NCBI RefSeq assembly: GCF_905171765.1
Contig: NC_053392.1
Span: 33,038,192 to 33,102,191, forward strand
Reading direction: 5' to 3'
Length of the DNA stretch: 64,000 bases
DNA from: Bufo bufo
Lineage: Eukaryota; Chordata; Amphibia; Anura; Bufonidae
The notes under the pieces were generated by a model. That model was not told the DNA's origin. It saw only the letters and a list, made by a program, of their open reading frames with translations, and did not search any database. Positions 51,343 to 62,220 of the stretch are shown in pieces (position 1 is the stretch's first letter; each line of letters starts with the position of its first letter). Position numbers and translations under genes: made by a program.

Positions 51343-52394
51343 ATATACTATACTAGTAGCAGCGCCTCACTTGATCCCCAGTCCCTGCAGACAGGTCCTC
51401 TATTCATATCCACGCTCCGTGTTTCTGTGCGCTGTGTGTCCACGCACTTCATCAGGAGCAGGTAGGTATAACGATTGAACAGGGTTAGAACTTCACACAG
51501 GGTGGTGTGCAAAGTAGCAGCATATCGGCGCTGTGATGGCCGTGAAACGCGGAGTGGGGGATATGTATAGAGGACCTGTCTGCAGGGACTGGGGATCTGG
51601 TGAGGCGCCACTACTAGTATATTCCAATATCCAATCTTATTTACTCAGCGAATATTGGATGTTAACCCTAGAAGTTCCTTGTTTGGTCCTATAGGCAGCT
51701 AACATAACCTAGTGCTTGCCTCCAAAATTAACAGGCACTGGTGTTTATGTATTGTGGTTACAAATAAGCAACTGTGTAGTCTTTGTACTGACACAGTGCT
51801 GCTTATTTCTTTTTAAAGAGAATCTGTCACCTATTTTGACCATATAAAACCGTTAAAATAGCAATGTGCAATAAAGAACCTCTGATATGTAAATGAGGTT
51901 CCAAGGTGCCCAGAGGGGTGTTATTACTCTGTCCTCCCACATACTTGCCGAACGGCGCCGCCCCCTCCCCACCACGTCATTTAATTTATTCATTGCACCA
52001 TCGTGCTTCCTCCTCTCTTGGCCTACGGCGCCACCCCCACCCGATTACGTCATTTAATTTATTCACTTCATCGGGCGTTCCTTCCTCCTCTCTTGGCCTA
52101 CGGCGCAATGGGAGGGGGCGGCGCTATGAATACATGTGATGTAATGGGAGGGGGCGGCGCCGTAGGCCAAGAGAGGAGGAAGCACGATGGTGCAATGAAT
52201 AAATTAAATGACGTGGTGGGGAGGGGGCGGCGCCGTTCGGCAAGTATGTGGGAGGACATTTATTTATGAGGAGGCGTGCTGGGCTTGGAAGAAAGGTTTT
52301 ATATGGTCAAAATAGGTGACAGATTCCCTTTAACATAAATATTTAATAAAGAGTTATTATTTTTATTTTAACGTTCTATTCAGGCAGGAATTTC
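51343..52394. mobile_element. 1052-bp insertion with 14-bp duplication in RT
   Basis: AATAATCACAATGT is present at both edges (51329-51342 and 52395-52408), and the RT sequence is continuous if one copy and the insert are ignored. A 14-bp duplication is long for DNA transposons and suits target-primed insertion, but no A tail is seen. It contains a fold-back near its left edge (51350-51420 pairing with 51535-51615, CCCCAGTCCCTGCAGACAGG) and a MITE (51813-52333). Confidence 0.75.
51813..52333. mobile_element. TTAA-flanked palindromic MITE
   Basis: Inverted ends AGAGAATCTGTCACC with TATTTTGACCATATAAAAC, and their complement at 52287-52330, between TTAA sites (51813-51816 and 52330-52333). Inside are inverted modules around CTCTTGGCCTACGGCGC, CATTTAATTTATTCA and GCCGAACGGCGCCGC. 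No gene. Confidence 0.88.
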
Positions 52395-52408
52395 AATAAT
52401 CACAATGT

Positions 52409-53040
52409 GGCCTCAAGTTCAGGTCCATCAACCTCTGAAACGTAGCAGGGGATCCACGTAACCCAAATTGCATCACTACTTACTGGAACAACCGCTCTTG
52501 AGTGAAGAACACCGTTTTTTCTTTGGCCTCAACTGACAAAGATATCAAGAGTTGTCACATACCTTGCATTCCCAAGCCTCGATACACATCAAATTTTGAA
52601 AACGTATTCAATTTTTTAAAGTCATTAAAGAATCTCCATGTACTATTTGGATTTAGTATTAGTACAATGGGGTTTGACCACTCAATTTCTGTGTGCTTTA
52701 GGTATCCTGTATGGCTTGAGGTTTTATCAGGTGTGTATGGATCAGAAAATTTACCTCTGTTTCTCCGAAGAAACTCTTTTACCTCCTGCTGCTGGTGTAC
52801 TGACAATGGCTCTCCAATATTGACAGGAGGATCTGGTTGTGACACCCCACTAACGATGGTATCTATGGCCACCAATGATTGCCTCTCTTTCCAGGGCTTG
52901 ATCAGATTGATAAATCTGGAAAGGCTTTGTTCTATCTGGCTTTTAAACAATCTCATGGGGGCCCTGCCACTTTGCAAGAACTTGTTTTCCACCATGGGAA
53001 CTAAAATAACAACTCTGTATCCTGGATTACAATTCCTCAC
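52409..53040 (-). pseudogene. Gypsy-like integrase tail and RT fingers
   Basis: Starts in the integrase C-terminal region (NPGYRVVILVP, a GDRVLVL-type motif). After a linker come LRRNRGKFSD and WSNPIVLILNPNSTWRFF with NDFKKLN, the first RT blocks. Further down, in shifted frames, FGLRGSPATFQR-like words occur near 52430-52470. The direct run from integrase C-terminus into RT is the key evidence for the unusual domain order. Confidence 0.8.
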
Positions 53041-54071
53041 TTTTTCAGACCGATTTTAATTCTACTCTGAGCCTCATGATCTCTTTGCAGATGCTCTTTG
53101 ACAATCAGCATGACTGTGGCTATAGAATCTTGCATCTGTTCCACATGGTCTATGACACTTCGATATAGAGTAGACCCTGCTTCCCACATCTCTTTGGCAA
53201 TATCTAACAGATCCCTTGGGTGATGGCCATAGACCAACTCAAATGGAGAAACTCCTGTAGAAGCTTGTGGCACCTCTTGGATATAAAACATCAGGTAAGG
53301 TAACAGGCCAATCACGGCCATCCATCTCTAATACCTTTTTAACATATGCTCCAGGTTAAACCTCCTGAGTAACCCATCTGTCAGGGGGTGATACACAGAG
53401 GTATGTATTTGTAAAATTTTAAACAATTTGCACAGTTCTTTCAACACTTCTTACATAAAGGGTGTATGTACCCTGGTCCATGAGTATTTCTTTAGGTATC
53501 CCTGTGTGGGAGAACATATAAAATAACTCCCGAGCAATATTTTTGGACTCCGTGTATCATAAAGGCACAGATTCAGGGTACTGGGTGGCATAATCCAAAA
53601 CAACCAATAAGTATTGGTGTTCTCTGGTTGACTCGACGACATGACCCATTAAATCCATGGCAATTCCCTGAAATGGCACTTGACAAGAAGTGGAACCAAG
53701 GGACTATGGACATAAGGTGTTGGGGCACTTTTCTGTCATGTGGGACAGGACTCACAATAATTATTCACTTCTTGGTATATCCCAGGACAGTAAAACCTTT
53801 GAAGGACCCCAAGTACATGATTATGTGCCATGTCAAGGACCATATGTTGGTATGGTTTTGGTATCAGAAGCTGCTCCATAATTTTGTTGGTAAATTTGGT
53901 AATCCTGTACACAAATTCACCATTCATAGCAAAATTTGGAAATTGCTGGTCATCCTCTGGTTCCTGTGGTACTCCATTTATTACAGTCACACCTTCCCAA
54001 GCATTGGTCAGAGAGGGGTCTCTTAACTGTACAGTGCCCAAATTATCCCTAGATACTTCTAAATCAGGCAC
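53037..54071 (-). pseudogene. Gypsy-like integrase
   Basis: 54071-53736 holds the zinc domain: VLDMAHNHVLG (His pair) and YCESCPT (Cys pair, second Cys next), with FYCPGIYQEV between. The core follows in several frames: IAMDLMG (catalytic Asp, about 53660), then DQGTPF (second Asp, about 53480). 53321-53037 gives MFYIQEVPQASTGVSPFEL and GHHPRDLLDI, the end of the core and beginning of the C-terminal domain. Catalytic residues are visible but frames change at least three times. Confidence 0.82.
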
Positions 54072-54304
54072 GTTTTGACCAACAGGGGAGCTTCTTATTC
54101 CCTAGCTAAGACCCGCAAAAGAAAAGTGGAAAAGGTGTCATGTCATTAACATGCATTTCACTTGACCCCACATTTTCATCATTTAAAGTGGATCGTATGG
54201 GTTCAGCAGGAGTTTTTTCACTCTCTGCAGAGAGATTTCCTCATTCCCATAATTCCCAGAACATCGGAAAAGGCTGCCGCTAGTGTGAAGGTAGCCTTAC
54301 TCTA

Positions 54305-54530
54305 CAGGAAAAAATAATTCATAACAAGCAATTAAAATGCAAAATCTAATAATACTTAAAAATAATTACAATGAAACAGCGGCTGAGACTATCTCAAGGG
54401 ATTACTCGCCTCCTTATAAAAATTGCCCAGATCAATAAACAAAGGCAGACACTGCCAGAAAAGGCAGCCATGCATACAGATGGTATGTTCTATATCATGC
54501 ATAGTTATATAGTTGCAAGATTTGCACAAC
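54305..54530. repeat. Unclassified dispersed repeat, copy 2
   Basis: Second copy of the sequence at 18880-19140 in the same orientation (GCAAAATCTAATAA, CTTATAAAAATTGCC, CAAAGGCAGACACTG, CAGATGGTATGT). Confidence 0.6.
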
Positions 54531-54689
54531 ATTGGGGAAGAATTTAGGACCATTCCACCTGCAAGTGTGTTTAAGTTCATACAAATTTCTAGGATGCCTT
54601 GCATTCGGAGGCCTAAATCTCAATAGGGTTAGCAGTAAGGTCACTTCAAGGCACAAACATTCTTTTTCATTTTTTGCTGATATGCCTGT

Positions 54690-55540
54690 GTTCTTCGGGT
54701 AATTGTCTTGTCATTTCACCCAATGTCTCTTTAGCATGAGGTCAAGGACTGCTACCCACACATTCTCCTCTACAATGTTGTCGTACACATTATAATTCAT
54801 TGTTTACAGCAAAGAAGCTCCAAACATTGATGACATTTCTACCAGCCTCAAACCATGATGCCTCCTCCACCGGTCCTAAGTCGTAATGCCCCCTACACCA
54901 GCCCCAAACCACGATTCTCCCTTCTCCTGTCCCAAACGATGATGCCCCTCCACAATGTTTCAAAGTTTTGGTGTGCAAAGTTACTTTCCCCAAAAACAAA
55001 GCATTGTGCATTTCTACTGAAAAGTTCCACTTTTGTCTTATCTGTCCATTGAACATCTTCCCAAAAGCACTGTGGAATATTTAGGTTGTCTTGGAAAAAA
55101 CTTTAGATGCGCAGCACACCGCAGCAATGTAATTTTGGACAGAAGTGTCTTCCTTCGTGGTGTCCTTTTGTTTTTGTAATTGTGGAAGCATAAGCAAAGG
55201 ATCTGCAGGTTATAGAGTCTTCTGTAGGTCTTCTTCTCTTGGGTTTTTCTCAGCTTGGTGTGACCTTAACATCACGCCCCATCATGCCAGGGAAAGTGGT
55301 AACATTAGAAGATAATTTGTATAACCGTTTAGCTTTTGTAGGCATTTCCAGCTTTATAAGTCTCTTGGTCACTTCTTCTGAGGTTTTCTGAAAGTTGTTT
55401 GCATTGCAGCATGGTTCACACTGACCAGTCTTTCTTGAGAAGAATATATTTGAATTTATCAGTAACCAGGCTTTGTGTGCCTTTATTTAATAGGCAAAGA
55501 ACATGTAAAACCAGTACAAAATTTTATTAGTAATCAATGG
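54690..55540 (-). pseudogene. Decayed Tc1-like transposase remnant
   Basis: The minus strand carries words typical of Tc1-like elements: a DGQIRQKWNF-like stretch near 55030, a segment where TCTGTCCATTGAACATC and TTCCCAAAAGCACTGTGG (as read on +) correspond to the DE-region coding of Tc1 genes, and a CCAGCTTTATAAGTC stretch matching the N-terminal region. All frames are broken. It belongs to a different Tc1 lineage from 22926 and 55616. No inverted ends were found. The call relies on my recollection of Tc1 sequence patterns. Confidence 0.5.
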
Positions 55541-55873
55541 AGAAATCCACGTAATTCCAAATGTTTCACTCACATTATCCTACAATTATATTTCTCATGA
55601 TAAATCAAATACATACAGTGAGGCAAAAAAGTATTTAGTCAGCCACCAATTGTGCAAGTTCTCTCACTTAAAAAGATGAGAGAGGCCTGTAATGTTCATC
55701 ATAGGTATACCTCAACTATGAGAGACATAATGAGAAAAAAAAAATCCAGAAAATCACATTGTCTGATTTTTAAAGAATTTATTTGCAAATTATGGTGGAA
55801 AATAAGTATTTGGTCAATAACAAAAGTTCATCTCAATACTTTGTTATATATCCTTTGTTGGCAATGACAGAGG

Positions 55874-56094
55874 TCAAAGTTTTCTGTAAGTCTTCACAAG
55901 GTGTTCACACACTGTTGCTGGTATTTTGGCCCATTCCTCCATGCAGATCTCCTCTAGAGCAGTGATGTTTTGGGGCTGTTGCTGTGCAACACAGACTTTC
56001 AACTCCCTCCAAAGGTTTTCTATGGGGTTGAGATCTGGAGACTCGCTAGGCCTAGGCCACTCCAGGACCTTGAAATGCTTCTTACGAAGCCACT
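55874..56094 (-). pseudogene. Tc1-like transposase, C-terminal part
   Basis: After the solo LTR the gene continues with [29 protein letters not shown] (catalytic Glu in NPIENLW) and [16 protein letters not shown] to the end. The family's usual WPSQSPDLNP here reads with an extra residue (RPSESPD), suggesting a small in-frame change. Separated from its N-terminal part by the LTR. Confidence 0.87.
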
Positions 56095-57065
56095 TGTCAC
56101 GGCCATGGCTATGACCGTGACTCCTGAACCGCATGTGGTTGTCAGCGGTTTTCATTGGTGTTCAATCACAGGTGAGGGCTGTGGTATTGGCCTCACCTGT
56201 GGTTGCCGCTGGCAACAGTATGTATGTGGCAGCGTAGCAGGCTGAGCTGTGCCATGCAGCTCGCTACGCTGCGCATGCGGTTTTGTGTGTGATGTGTGGA
56301 TGTGTGCACTGTGTTTTATGTTATTGTGTGCACGTTCCCTTTAAGTGGTGTTTTCCCTTCCCTGGTTTTGGAAGGGTTAATCCCCTTCCTAGTGTGTGTG
56401 ATCACTGGGTGTGTCCGACTGTGGGGTGTGGCTTCTTGGCCTATAAAGCCTCACTGCTTTTGCAGGCCTTCAGGTTGCTTCAGCCATGCTTAGCTGAGAG
56501 CAGCCTCATGTATTTTTTACCTGCCAGTAAGAGCCACCCCTGTGGTCATAAACCTTTATGTCATAACCATATTGTGCTTTAGTTATTTCCAGTTATGTGT
56601 GATGTCCGTGTGATGTTTTATATGTGATTTTGTGCAGCTATGGATCTGGGTCCCTGTGTAGGGATGCGCTTGTGATCTGCACCCTGCTAACACAGGGATC
56701 CAGTCAGCAAGGCTGTGGCAGGTAGGTGGAACTCCTTGTTCACCTGCCATATCCATAGAGCTGTTTATGTCTCCCCTTTTCCTGCAGCTTGGCCGTTGAG
56801 ACTCCTGCTCCTCCGTGTCTAGGAGGAGTGGGCTTGTCTTACTTAGCTCCTAGGTGAGGGTCATCTTGAGGGCTAGCAGGGACTTTTAGGTTCCGGAGCA
56901 TGGGCCCTCCTACCATCAAGGTTGGCCCATGCAGCTAGGAGCTAGGGTCAGGTTAGGGATGCCTTAGGAGGTGACCTGCTCCCTAATCCTGTCTTCATGG
57001 CCAAGCAGCCGAAACATCACCGGGCTGCACACGGCTGAGGATTTCCCCCATCCTCAGCCGTGACA
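56095..57065. mobile_element. Solo LTR (971 bp) in the Tc1 transposase
   Basis: TGTCACGGCC to CCGTGACA, with CCACT duplicated at 56090-56094 and 57066-57070. A CCTATAAAG box lies near 56440. It shares only the TGTCACGG start and general layout with the solo LTR at 36716, so the two may be related families. Confidence 0.87.
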
Positions 57066-57070
57066 CCACT

Positions 57071-57835
57071 CCTTCGTTGCCCAGGCAGTGTGTTTGGGAT
57101 CATTGTCATGCTGAAAGACCCAGCCATATTTCATCTTCAATGCCCTTGCTTATGGAAGAAGGTTTTCACTCAAAATTTCACGGTACATGGCCCAATTCAT
57201 TCTTTCCTTTACACGGATCAGTCCTCCTGGTCCCTTTGCAGAAAAACAGCTCCAAAGCATGATGTTTCCACCCCATGCTTCACAGTAGGTATGGTGTTCT
57301 TTGGATGCAACTCAGCATTCCTTCTCCTCCAAACACGACGAGTTGAGTTTTTACCAAAAAGTTCTACTTTGGTTTCATCTGACCATATGACATTCTCACA
57401 ATCCTCTTCTGGATCATCCAAATGCTCTCTAGCAAACTTCAGATGGGCCTGGACATGTACTGGCTTAAGCAGGGGGACACGTCTGGCACTGCAGCATTTG
57501 AGTCCCTGGCGGCGTAGTGTGTTACTGATGGTAGCCTTTGTTACTTTGGTCCCAGCTCTCTGCAGGGCATTCACTAGGTCCCCCCGTGTGGTTCTAGGAT
57601 TTTTGCTCACCATTCTTGTGATCATTTTGACCCCATGGGGTGAGATCTTGCGTGGAGCCCCAGATCGAGGGAGATTATCAGTGGTCTTGTATGTCTTCCA
57701 TTTTCTAATAATTGCTCCCACAGTTGATTTCTTCACAACAAGCTGCTTGCCTATTGCGGATTCAGTCTTCCCAGCCTGGTGCAGGTCTACAATTTTGTTT
57801 CTGGTGTTCTTCGACAGCTCTTTGGTCTTGGCCAT
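57071..57835 (-). pseudogene. Tc1-like transposase, N-terminal and core part
   Basis: Starts [14 protein letters not shown] (57835). Residues 1-110 are the paired-type DNA-binding region (two helix-turn-helix units with the [10 protein letters not shown] linker). [14 protein letters not shown] gives the first catalytic Asp near residue 150. The frame is lost near 57218-57240. Further down, shifted frames still show a [13 protein letters not shown] version of the QHDNDPKHT block near 57090. It cannot make an active enzyme even apart from the LTR insertion. Confidence 0.88.
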
Positions 57836-58198
57836 AGTGGAGTTTGGAGTGTGACTGTTTGAGGTTGTGGACAGGTGTCTTTTATGATAACAAGTTCAAA
57901 CAGGTGCCATTAATGCAGGTAATGAGTGGAGGACAGAGGAGCCTCTTAAAGAAGAAGTTACAGGTCTGTGAGAGCCAGAAATCTTGCTTGTTTGTAGGTG
58001 ACCAAATACTTATTTTACAGAGGAATTTACCAATTAATTCATTAGAAAAACTACAATGTGATTTCCTGCATTCTTTCCCCCCATCCTGTCTCTCATAGTT
58101 GAAGTGTACCTATGATGAAAATTACAGGCCTCTCTCATCTTTTTAAGTGGGAGAACTTGCACAATTGGTGGCTGACTAAATACTTTTTTGCCCCACTG

Positions 58199-60231
58199 TA
58201 ATTGTCTATGTATTACATGGATAGCTCAAGTCTATCAGAGTAAGGTCCTAAGCAAAGGACCCAGGTATGACATCCATATAACCGGGCATTAGAAACCCTG
58301 AAAGAAATCTAAAAATATTTTGACAGAAAATGTATCTAACTCTATATCTCCCAAAGAGAAAAATAAGAAAAAGAAAAATGTACAGTGATTCACAAAATTT
58401 ATTGATCAAGCAATTTATCAAAAGAATACTGGACATGAAAGTCAACTGTAGATATGTGGTGACAAAGGGCAATATATGTTATGGCAGTGGGTGTGGATCC
58501 ACTTGGTCAACCAACCGATTTGACTTTGGGCTGCTCCTAAGGGCGTTTTCTTGGTAGTCCCCTAGTTTTCACCCTTTAACCCTTGTACAGGGATCTGTAT
58601 GTTTATACAGGTGAGCCAGTAGGTCACTGCCTCCATGGGGGTCAGAAACATTGATGCAAGGCACCAAGGGGTCAGGCAAAATCATAGTCAGGGACTCCCG
58701 AGGTCAGGGCAGGCAGAAAAACTGCTGCACGATAAATAGTCTTGGCAGGTAGCAGTGAGTCAATATGGAGGCAAGTAGCATAGGGTCACAATCCAGTAAA
58801 CAGACAGAGGTCAGTACATGGGCAAGCAATGAGAAATAGCCACTTTTTCAGAAACTAGCAGACTAATAACCTTGACTTGTATTCGCTCTGTGTTCATGTA
58901 GGGTTTATGTTTCCCTGATCTGTGTGCCTGAACATCAGGTAGTCAGGTGTCCTAATCCCTCTGCTAAACCTGTGAGCTGTGTGTCTGGGAGATCATTCTG
59001 TCTGCTGTCTTCAGGAAAGCTGGTGTCCTGACGAGAGTGTTTGTTACTCGACCCTGACTCGTCTGGTCAGCCTGATTGTTCATTGATGTCTGATATGTCT
59101 TTGGTTATTTTCTGTTTGTGAATGACATGTTTCCTGTATGTATCCTGATCCGTATAGGTTCTGGTTTATGCCTTGATCCTGATTCTGTGGCTTTTATCTG
59201 GTTTGCTTGTGACCTTGATTTGTGTCTGTTTGTGAGATTTGATTTCCGGCTGTGTGAACAGGTCCCTACAGTTCTAACTGGGGGTGCTTGGACTAGGTCT
59301 CTGCACTTAGCCAGCATAGGGACTATTGACTAGTTGGGGGCTTAGGACAGATCATTAAAGCAGGTAGGGACAGTGGTCGGGGTAGACTAGTTCTGCACGG
59401 TTCCCTACCTTTATGTCCAGTTTGATTCTTGATTATGTTGGCGTCTTGTACCAATTGTTTAATAAAGGGGGCACTGCTTGGCAAAACTGAAATAGCCGCT
59501 TTTCAGAGCTGTTAGTTGGTTCTATATGGCACCATTGTTATGGTCACTGTATGGCGCTAATCCTATGGACACTACTTGGCACTATATAAATGGGAAGTGA
59601 ATAGCAGCATATGGCCAGTATACTACTACGGCATATGCTATTCATCCAAAGTCTGCCAATGAGCTGGATCTCCTCACGATATGTCTACAATGAATTTTTG
59701 AAACACGTTGTTTGTGTTTCAACCGGAAGACTTAAATCCACTCAATCCCTAAATTCTTTACTCACACCAAAGATCAAAAAGAACAAGTATTTTCTCTGTC
59801 CATCAAGAATGAGGTTATCATACATTTTACCATTTGGTCAGAAGGGAGGGGAAAAAAATATATACTAGTCAATAATCAAGAATTTAAAATTCCTAGTGGT
59901 TGCATGATCTCACAAAAATATTTTCAATTAAAATTATATACAGTACATTTATGGCAATAATGGCGTCTGTTATCAAACCTCTTCTGCTTTCTCAAGTTCA
60001 TCCTATAGACATCTCGAGAACTCATTTTTTTATGTGGAACATAGACAAAAAGGTCAAGAACAAAAATAGATTGCATACTCTGTAGAGCTCTCGTCTTCAC
60101 AAAGGAACCTCAACAACCTATCTTTCCTTGACCAGTTGTTCATTTTGTCAAAATGTTAGTCTTTTTGACACAATAATTTGCATTGCTTTTAGAGTTCTGA
60201 ATTATTATTTTTTTAAGAAAAGTGATACAAC
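58199..60231. other. Spacer and upstream region of receptor 2
   Basis: 58199-58860 has no recognised gene. 58860-59480 may be LTR-derived (separate entry). From about 59600 the sequence is similar to 21180-22085 upstream of receptor 1 and probably is the intron or promoter-side region of receptor 2. A first coding exon could not be located. Confidence 0.5.
58860..59480. repeat. Possible degraded LTR
   Basis: CCTGATC- and GTTTGTGAC-rich sequence that ends with GTAGGGACAGTGG, a CCCTACC stretch and AATAAAGG (59460). The composition resembles the solo LTR at 36716-37409 (GGCAGGGCCAGGGG and CCCTGTAATTAGG there). Ends and duplications are not resolved. Confidence 0.3.
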
Positions 60232-60251
60232 TTGCATTTTATGTTTTACAG
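60232..60251 (+). other. Predicted splice acceptor of receptor 2 main exon
   Basis: TTGCATTTTATGTTTTACAG followed by GGCGTACATTTAAA. Same site and phase as in receptor 1 (22085/22086). No ATG lies in frame between this site and TM1. Confidence 0.6.
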
Positions 60252-61205
60252 GGCGTACATTTAAATACTGATTTTGGAAACCAAACCTTGGTTGGTGAAC
60301 TTTTTTTCACTGGTTTTCCTTGCACCCTGCAGATGAGAATTTTACTGTTTGTTGGATTGTTACTTATCTATATATTCACCATACTGGGGAACAGTTTTCT
60401 TATTTGCACCGTCATCCTCAGCCCTCAGTTGCACACAGCCATGTATTATTTCCTCTGTAACTTGTCTTTTATTGATTTGTTTTACTCATCAACTTCAGTT
60501 CCAAAAATTCTGTTTGATGTATTTTCCAAACACAGAAGAATTTCTATCATCGGCTGCCTGACGCAAATGTACTTTGGTTTGATTCTAGGGAACACGGAGT
60601 ATGTGTTATTGGCTGTGATGTCCTATGACCGGTATATCGCCATATGCTTCCCCTTATATTATACCGTCATCATGAGCTGGAGGACATGTAAATACCTCAC
60701 AGTCATTATGTGGTTAGGGAATTTCATGTTATCCGTAATCCCAACCACCCTGAAGCCTTTTGTATTCTGTAAAGGGAACAAGTTGAACCATTTTGCTTGT
60801 GAGAGCTTAGCCCTTCTAGAGCTGGTGTGCGGCGATATCTCCTTTTATAAATTTATTTTGTTTATCGGGAGCTTATTCGTCTTGTTCTTACCCCTTGTTT
60901 TCATCATTGTCTCTTATATCTGTATCATTATATCAATATTAAAAATCAACTCAGCAGATGGCAGATCAAAGGCATTTTCAACTTGCGCCTCCCACCTGAC
61001 TGTGGTTTTCATGCTCTACGGGAGCTGTATGACCACGTACACGGGGCAAGGAAAAAAATATTCATCCAACATAAAATATATTTCTATAATTTATGGAGTT
61101 GTGACCCCTGTATTAAATCCTTTCATATATAGTTTGAGGAATAATGAGGTGAAAACAGCATTTCGGAAAATATTGACCAGATATTCTGCATCACGTTCAA
61201 TATGA
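60252..61205 (+). CDS. Olfactory receptor 2, main coding exon (317 aa, intact)
   Basis: Odorant receptor, class A GPCR of the olfactory sensory membrane. From the acceptor it reads GVHLNTDFGNQT (N-glycosylation site NQT), TM1 with LGNSFLIC, LHTAMYYFLCNLS, TM3 ending in MSYDRYIAICFPL (DRY motif), the second extracellular loop with conserved Cys (KPFVFCKGN and HFACES), SYICIIISILK at TM5, KAFSTCASHLTVVF at TM6 and PVLNPFIYSLRNNEV at TM7. LHTAMY replaces the usual LHTPMY. Length and motifs are complete for seven segments. The first in-frame ATG is inside TM1, so the initiator must come from an upstream exon. It is paralogous to receptor 1 and the same length (954 nt). Confidence 0.93.
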   Translation, partial: GVHLNTDFGNQTLVGELFFTGFPCTLQMRILLFVGLLLIYIFTILGNSFLICTVILSPQLHTAMYYFLCNLSFIDLFYSSTSVPKILFDVFSKHRRISIIGCLTQMYFGLILGNTEYVLLAVMSYDRYIAICFPLYYTVIMSWRTCKYLTVIMWLGNFMLSVIPTTLKPFVFCKGNKLNHFACESLALLELVCGDISFYKFILFIGSLFVLFLPLVFIIVSYICIIISILKINSADGRSKAFSTCASHLTVVFMLYGSCMTTYTGQGKKYSSNIKYISIIYGVVTPVLNPFIYSLRNNEVKTAFRKILTRYSASRSI

Positions 61206-61629
61206 TTGATTTGCCGAGATCCCTTGGTTCTTGGGCAAAGACTTTAAGATTAATTTTGAGCGATAAATAATCAAACAACATAACAATAGAAAACACAATT
61301 TTGATGCAAGCCCTAAGGTCCGACCTATTTTGGGGTCCGAAAATTTAGTTGGTCTATGGGGTCCATAGACCAACCAAATTTTTTTTTTTTTTTATGGTCG
61401 CAATTGAAGAGTCATAACGTTATTATTTTTCCACTGATGTATGTTTTTAGCAGGGGAAAAAAAAAATCCAAGACCCTTATTAATTCATATCAAGAAGTGC
61501 ATAATCCGTTTGTCCCTATATATACACGAGGCATGGAGTTCATCAGGGGCTATAGTGGCAATTAGAATATTAGGGGTAGATACCTCATTACAAAAACAGA
61601 AATCTACAAAGACACTGATCTATCACCAC
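61206..61629 (+). other. 3' flank of receptor 2
   Basis: The first about 130 bp are similar to the 3' flank of receptor 1 (CAAACAACATAACAATA against CAAACGGCATGAGAATA, and GTCCGACCTATTTTGG against GTCCGGCCTAAATTGG). A short perfect hairpin follows near 61345-61380 (TTGGTCTATGG and CCATAGACCAA). No gene. Confidence 0.6.
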
Positions 61630-62220
61630 TAGAGTTGAGCGAACACCTGGATGTTCGGGTTCGACGGGTTTGGCCGAACTTCACAAAAAAGTTCGAGTTT
61701 GGGACCCGAACTTGACCCTGAACCCGAACCCCATTGAAGTCAATGGGGACACAAACTTTTGAGCACTAAAATGGCTGTAAAAATGTAATGGAAAGGGCTA
61801 GAGGGCTGCAAATGGCAGCAAAATGTGGCTAAGAGAATGGCAAGTGCTCTGCAAACAAATGTGGATAGGGAAATCACTTTAAATAACATAAAAACCGTAA
61901 AAATAAAAAATAATAATCTTGATCTAGGAGGACGAGGTTCATATGGAGTAGGAGGTTGAGGAGGTGGTGGATGTGGCGGTGTAGGTGGATGTGGCGGTGT
62001 AGGTGGAAGCGGCGGTGGAGGAGGACGAGGTAGCCAACACTTGTTTTTAGTTTACATTTATTTTTTTTTTTTTTGGGTACACTCCAAAAGAGTGTGAAAT
62101 ATCCAAAATACAAGAATGAGAAATTGCGCTGCAGTATAACAATGGCTGGTTAAGTCAGGTATATTTGTCTATTCTGCACAAGGTACGGACAAGTCCTGAG
62201 GGATCCATGCCTGGTTCATT

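Larger units (their letters stand above)
51045..54071 (-). mobile_element. Gypsy-like pol remnant with integrase before RT (Gmr1-like)
   Basis: Reading leftward on the minus strand the order is integrase zinc domain, integrase core, integrase C-terminus, then RT. This order is known for the Gmr1 group of deuterostome Ty3/gypsy-like elements. Integrase runs into RT without an intervening LTR, so it is one polyprotein, not two elements. LTRs are not found. The RT is cut by an insertion at 51343-52394. Many stops and frame changes. Confidence 0.75.
55616..58198 (-). mobile_element. Second Tc1-like transposon, split by a solo LTR
   Basis: Ends CAGTGAGGCAAAAAAGTATT (55616) and, inverted, AATACTTTTTTGCCCCACTG (58198), each next to TA. 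The inverted repeats extend over 100 bp (AATTGTGCAAGTTCTC, GAGAGAGGCCTGTAAT). Transposase pieces lie on the minus strand at 57218-57835 and 55874-56094, with a solo LTR between. Without the LTR it would be about 1.6 kb, the usual Tc1 size. Confidence 0.92.

Noticed and set aside
57060..57854. 264-codon + strand frame
   Set aside because: Antisense of the Tc1-like transposase N-terminal region.
60222..60251. Start of receptor 2 at a GTG ten codons before the main exon
   Set aside because: GTG is not expected to start a vertebrate receptor, and the stretch overlaps a splice acceptor shared with the paralogue. Receptor 1 likewise has only a TTG in the equivalent area.
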